The notes below the pieces were generated by a model. That model saw nothing but the letters and a program-made list of their open reading frames with translations. It had not been told where the DNA came from and did no database searches. This document shows, piece after piece, positions 60,613 through 64,000 of a stretch of 64,000 bases of DNA (position 1 is its first letter; every line of letters begins with the position of its first letter). The translations under genes and the position numbers were made by a program. The stretch is from Halobacillus dabanensis (GTDB lineage: Bacteria; Bacillota; Bacilli; Bacillales; Halobacillaceae), in the NCBI RefSeq assembly GCF_900114165.1, contig NZ_FOSB01000011.1, positions 62,001 through 126,000 on the forward strand, written 5' to 3'.

Positions 60613-61884
60613 GTGGAAAGAATTCTTGAATGGGGTGTTAATATTAGTCAGGCAGGCTTTACCCAAAAAAAGAATTCGTATTTATTATTATTTGGTCTGG
60701 GTATGTCTACGTTAGGTGATTTTATTTATCTCGTGGCCATAAATATTTTAGTGTTAAAACTTACAGGCTCAGCTGCTGCCGTTGCAGGTTTATGGATTAT
60801 CGGCCCTATCGCCTCGGTATTAACGAAATTCTGGTCTGGTAGTGTGATAGATCGGTTAAATATTCGGAAGTTAATGATTGGGACAGATATCATTCGTGCA
60901 ATTTTGGTAGCAATCATTCCATTTTTCAGTTCTATTTGGCTCCTATATGTATGTCTTTTCTTTCTCTCTATTTCAAAAGCGTTCTTTGAACCTGCAGCAA
61001 TTACTTATATAACGAACATGGTTCCTGAAAAAGGGCGGAAACAATTTAACTCTTATAGAAGTTTGATAACTTCAAGTGCGTTCTTGATCGGACCTGCTAT
61101 TTCTGGAGCATTACTACTCATTACCTCTGTTCATATATCGATATGGATCAATGCTTTTTCTTTTATTGTTTCCGCTATGATGGTGTATTTATTACCGGAC
61201 GTAAATAGTGATGCTGAAAAACCAGTTCATAAATTTAGTTTGAAAATATTGAAAAGTAATTGGAAAGATGTATTCCAATTCAGTCAGAGCAACCAATATA
61301 TTGTAAAGGTATACTTCTTAGCTCAATTTTTTATGATTGTTGCACTTGGAATGGATGCTCAAGAGGTCGTCTTTACTCAAAAGGTATTAAATCTATCAGA
61401 AACAGATTACGGCTTACTCATTAGTCTCACAGGAGTTGGTTCTATTTTAGGAGCAGCCACAGTTTCGCTTTTATCTAATAAGTTGTCTATAAAAGCGCTC
61501 ATGTCCTGTGGCTATTTATTGGTGTCGGTGGGCTATTTAGTCTATGCTTTTTCTTTTTCCTTCTGGACAGTAGCCATTGGGTTTATGATATTAGGATTTT
61601 TCAACTCTTTTTCCGGGACTGGATTCATGACGTTTTACCAAAATAACGTTCCAGTAAAAATGATGGGAAGAATCTCGAGCATATACGGTATTTTTCAAAG
61701 TCTTCTTCAGGTCATTTTTATTTTACTGATTGGTTTTACAGGAGATATTATTCGGGTCAGGTACAGTATCATTGCTGCTTCGACATTATTGCTGGGAATT
61801 AGCTTTTTCCAAATGAAATTAGTTCTTATGCCAGGCAAATCCGGGTACTTCGCAGAATCAACAGAACTCAAAAGCACCTCCTGA
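60613..61884 (+). CDS. MFS transporter (MdtH/enterobactin-exporter-like)
   Basis: 423 residues and twelve helices. It starts at GTG 60613, with a weak AGGTGA site. KNSYLLLFGLGMSTLGDFIYLVAINILVLKLTGSAAAVAGLW at helix 1-2, SGSVIDRLNIRKLMIGTDIIRA (the MFS A-like loop) and SISKAFFEPAAITYITNMVPEKGRKQFNSYRSLI are typical of the macrolide-efflux/EntS branch. It is probably a drug or metabolite exporter. The substrate is unknown. Confidence 0.88.
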   Translation: MERILEWGVNISQAGFTQKKNSYLLLFGLGMSTLGDFIYLVAINILVLKLTGSAAAVAGLWIIGPIASVLTKFWSGSVIDRLNIRKLMIGTDIIRAILVAIIPFFSSIWLLYVCLFFLSISKAFFEPAAITYITNMVPEKGRKQFNSYRSLITSSAFLIGPAISGALLLITSVHISIWINAFSFIVSAMMVYLLPDVNSDAEKPVHKFSLKILKSNWKDVFQFSQSNQYIVKVYFLAQFFMIVALGMDAQEVVFTQKVLNLSETDYGLLISLTGVGSILGAATVSLLSNKLSIKALMSCGYLLVSVGYLVYAFSFSFWTVAIGFMILGFFNSFSGTGFMTFYQNNVPVKMMGRISSIYGIFQSLLQVIFILLIGFTGDIIRVRYSIIAASTLLLGISFFQMKLVLMPGKSGYFAESTELKSTS

Positions 61885-61981
61885 CCCTTGTTATATGAAG
61901 ACTTCCATTCAGGTTCTTGTAATGTTGGGCCATCCAGTTATGATCAACCATTCATTTGATTTAAGGAAAGGAGGATGATGA

Positions 61982-62137
61982 GTGGTCATCGCTTTATTAA
62001 TTATGGGGGTTACAGTATTACTTTTAAGTTTTTTCCTCGCTCCATTTGGTACTGCAAATGCCTTGATGGTTGCTGCTGTTTTATTTGTTTCAGCAATAGT
62101 TTTTTCATTAGTTAAATCGAAAAAATCAATAAAGTGA
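61982..62137 (+). CDS. 51-residue two-helix membrane peptide
   Basis: A GTG start at 61982 follows AAAGGAGG by 7 bases. The product has the helices VIALLIMGVTVLLLSFFLAP and NALMVAAVLFVSAIVFSLV and a short basic tail KSKKSIK. Its last four codons overlap the 3' end of the convergent nucleoside hydrolase gene by 12 bases. No family was recognised. Confidence 0.6.
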   Translation: MVIALLIMGVTVLLLSFFLAPFGTANALMVAAVLFVSAIVFSLVKSKKSIK

Positions 62138-63106
62138 ATTTGCTTGATGTGTCGCCCATCTGTGTCGGATAGTCATCACAGTGGTGAAATCTTTTACAAA
62201 TGCTTGGTAGTTGAACGACAATGCGATATGATCTGCATCTTCTGCAATCTGATCGCTGGATTGTGCTCGGAAGTCTGCAATACTTTCTCCTTTCGTTTTG
62301 TCAAAATTAATAGAGACAGAAGCTTGACGTTCCACATACTGGACTTGTTCAGGATTGACTAAAGCGAAAAATGTGAAAACATCATGCAAAGGACTACCTG
62401 CAAGGCCATGATCTAATTTTTTATAAGCATTTGTGTAATAATCAAAAATCGGTTTTATAAGAGGGGTGAAAGAATTAAAAGGTTGAGAGGTGATCTGTTG
62501 AATGGTTTCCTGTGTTATTTTAGCGTGATTAGTTACGTTCAATGGAGTGATAAAGACATTTTTGAACTTGTTTAAAACGAGGTTGGCAGCTATCGGATCC
62601 CCATGAAAGTTAGCTTCCGCAACAGGTGTCACGTTGCCAGGTACTAAAAAGGCGCCACCCATACAGTGAAATGCCTTTACCTTCCGTAAATACTCTTCTC
62701 CGCCTAATAAATACGCGATCGCAAGAGAGGTGGACCTTCCAACATCTACGACAATCAGATTATTTTCGTAGTTATCAATGATTTTAAAAACCTCATCAAA
62801 ATTGACTAACTCGCGTTGGATAGTTTCTGGAGGGCGGATTGGCCCCAACCCCTCTTCGCCATGGATTTCTGGATAAAATACAGCTATTTCACCACTAAGC
62901 GGACCTCTTGCGCCTGCTATGATGGGAATATCCTCCCTTCCTGCGAGTTGTAAGAGGTAGGCTACATTCTGTGTTGCCTGTTGTTGAGACACATTACCAT
63001 AACCAGAAACGATGCCGACCACATTTATTTTTGGGTTTAACAGTGCGTACATGATTGCCAATGAGTCATCAATTCCTGGGTCGCCGAATAGTAAAACATT
63101 ATACAT
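62126..63106 (-). CDS. Inosine-uridine nucleoside N-ribohydrolase family protein
   Basis: The start is the ATG at 63106, after AGGGGGAG. Longer in-frame ATGs have no site. The 326-residue protein has the nucleoside hydrolase calcium-site motif LLFGDPGIDDSLAIMYAL near residue 10. NVVGIVSGYGNVSQQQATQNVAYLLQLAGREDIPIIAGA matches the family, and HCMGGAFLVPGNVTPVAEANFHGDPIAANLVL contains the second-sphere Asn, His and Asp. It cleaves ribonucleosides to base and ribose. Some members act in germination or salvage. Confidence 0.9.
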   Translation of the reverse strand: MYNVLLFGDPGIDDSLAIMYALLNPKINVVGIVSGYGNVSQQQATQNVAYLLQLAGREDIPIIAGARGPLSGEIAVFYPEIHGEEGLGPIRPPETIQRELVNFDEVFKIIDNYENNLIVVDVGRSTSLAIAYLLGGEEYLRKVKAFHCMGGAFLVPGNVTPVAEANFHGDPIAANLVLNKFKNVFITPLNVTNHAKITQETIQQITSQPFNSFTPLIKPIFDYYTNAYKKLDHGLAGSPLHDVFTFFALVNPEQVQYVERQASVSINFDKTKGESIADFRAQSSDQIAEDADHIALSFNYQAFVKDFTTVMTIRHRWATHQANSLY

Positions 63107-63258
63107 ATAACTCCCCCTATGAATATAGACAAGATATTCTATGGCTGACATTGTAATTAAATGACATGTTTTTAGTAAGCCGTTCTGTAATGAGTTATTC
63201 TATAATTGGAAAAATGGGCAGGATTTGCGGAATGAAAAAAGGTGGAGGAGGAAGGCAT

Positions 63259-63783
63259 ATGAATTTTAAACGAAACGAAGCCCTTGAGATTTTAGGTCGA
63301 ACGCCAACAACTTTAGAAAACTTCTTATCTGGTTTATCTCTTGGTTGGATGGAATGCAACGAAGGGGAAGGCACATGGAATCCGACCCAGGTGGTGGATC
63401 ATTTAATTGAGTGTGAGAGGAATAATTGGGTTCCTCGTTTAAAAACAATGGTAGAAGAGGGGGGAAATAAGGTGTTCCCGCCATTCGACCGGGATGCTCA
63501 CATCACCAATCCGTCTAAAACCTCACTGAGTCAAAAGTTGAATGAGTTTAAATGCTTACGATTTCAGAATACCGAGATTGTCAGAGGACTGATCATTTCT
63601 GACACACAGTTGGAATTAACAGGGAAACATCCGGCTTTTGGTGAGGTGAAGCTAAGTGAATTGCTCTCGACATGGGTCGTTCATGATTTGACGCATATTT
63701 CCCAGATCGTAAGGGTGATGGCAGAAAGGTACAGGGAGGATGTCGGCCCCTGGGAAGCGTATTTAGGTGTGTTGAAAAACTAA
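63259..63783 (+). CDS. DinB-family four-helix protein
   Basis: The start is ATG 63259, after GGAGGAGGAAGG. The 31 codons before it are not supported. The 174 residues include EALEILGRTPTTLENFLSGL, the metal histidine in WNPTQVVDHLIECERNNW, and the pair HDLTHISQIVRVMAERY, the DinB_2 pattern. It is related only distantly to the DinB protein at 17427. Function unassigned. Confidence 0.85.
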   Translation: MNFKRNEALEILGRTPTTLENFLSGLSLGWMECNEGEGTWNPTQVVDHLIECERNNWVPRLKTMVEEGGNKVFPPFDRDAHITNPSKTSLSQKLNEFKCLRFQNTEIVRGLIISDTQLELTGKHPAFGEVKLSELLSTWVVHDLTHISQIVRVMAERYREDVGPWEAYLGVLKN

Positions 63784-63838
63784 ATGATTTTGATGCGAGT
63801 CTTTCGGAAAAATGGGCGGTTATTCAATGTGAACTATA

Positions 63839-63888
63839 CCCCGAATAATGGACACTGATAAAAAAGTGCCCTTATTCGGGGTTTTTGT
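63839..63888. terminator. Terminator after DinB, next to the insertion element edge
   Basis: CCCCGAATAA (63839-63848) and TTATTCGGGG (63872-63881) are exact arms, followed by TTTTTGTG. The loop contains GGACACT and AGTGCC, which could be part of an insertion-sequence end. Confidence 0.7.
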
Positions 63889-63949
63889 GTTTCATGACCT
63901 CGAATGTCCATTTATAATCGAATTAACTAATACGAGCGAGGTTATAGAC

Positions 63950-64000
63950 ATGTCTAAGATTATTTTTACTGAATCACAGAGAAGAGAGTTAGAGTCCAAC
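63950..64000 (+). CDS. Start of a putative IS3-type transposase OrfA (cut by window end)
   Basis: The last 51 bases encode MSKIIFTESQRRELESN after a GCGAGGTTATAGAC leader. This opening resembles the helix-turn-helix OrfA of IS3-family elements in Bacilli (an FT-x-x-x-x-R/E-LE-x-N pattern). Only 17 codons are visible, so the call rests on weak evidence. The left inverted repeat may lie in 63835-63900. Confidence 0.45.
   Translation, partial: MSKIIFTESQRRELESN

Overview
The window comes from a low-to-mid GC, endospore-forming Gram-positive bacterium of the family Bacillaceae. The evidence is a gerA-gerB-gerC type germinant receptor operon, CwlJ, a spore-coat transglutaminase (Tgl), a YjcZ-type sporulation peptide, FosB, a class III fructose-1,6-bisphosphatase, an S-box (SAM-I) riboswitch, strong AGGAGG ribosome sites with ATG/GTG/TTG starts, and U-rich intrinsic terminators. 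A Halobacillus/Virgibacillus/Pontibacillus-like genus is plausible, but that is inference. No rRNA, tRNA, CRISPR array, prophage or complete mobile element was seen. The right edge runs into the first codons of what looks like an IS3-type transposase.

Layout. 0-9 kb: the 3' end of a BM3-type P450 reductase, a PAP2 phosphatase, a DUF2817 peptidase-like protein, a DUF817 membrane protein, then a C4-dicarboxylate/malate block (DcuS/CitA-type kinase and regulator, malic enzyme, 2-hydroxycarboxylate transporter) and CwlJ. 9-23 kb: a poly-gamma-glutamate hydrolase-like protein, BrnQ, fructose bisphosphatase and many small single genes (SRPBCC, NTF2-like, MaoC-like, nitronate monooxygenase, DinB, two stress-type genes with candidate sigma-B promoters, DUF1259, DUF2200). 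23-31 kb: FosB, an S-box riboswitch controlling a 44-residue membrane peptide plus a sodium:solute symporter, sporulation proteins, small membrane proteins, and an EamA exporter behind a candidate attenuator. 31-37 kb: a PRD-regulated PTS operon (two IIA proteins, IIB, IIC) ending in an allulose-6-phosphate 3-epimerase-like enzyme, preceded by a cre-like site.

36.8-41 kb: a minus-strand phosphate-scavenging and Tat-export cluster (phoD, tatC, phoX-like, tatA) with a PhoP-box-like promoter. 41-56 kb: an amidohydrolase, two DUF2254 membrane paralogues, an EamA-type pseudogene remnant, a GT2-GtrA-YfhO envelope glycosylation operon, the Ger receptor operon, and a PadR/HAAS membrane pair. 56-64 kb: VOC proteins, an MDR oxidoreductase, an MFS transporter, a nucleoside hydrolase, DinB and the IS start.

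The strongest structure that the genes do not explain is a dispersed palindrome of about 50 bp. Its arms read GTGCCTGACCCCCGCT and its loop GTTACCGCTTTAAC. It occurs at six well-preserved and about five decayed positions, all intergenic, often acting as or sitting beside terminators and once abutting a pseudogene. It looks like a REP/REPIN family. Other leads are several unlisted small membrane peptides (one with an apparent ATT start), the EamA leader attenuator, the PTS/epimerase operon of unknown sugar, and the duplicated DUF2254 genes.
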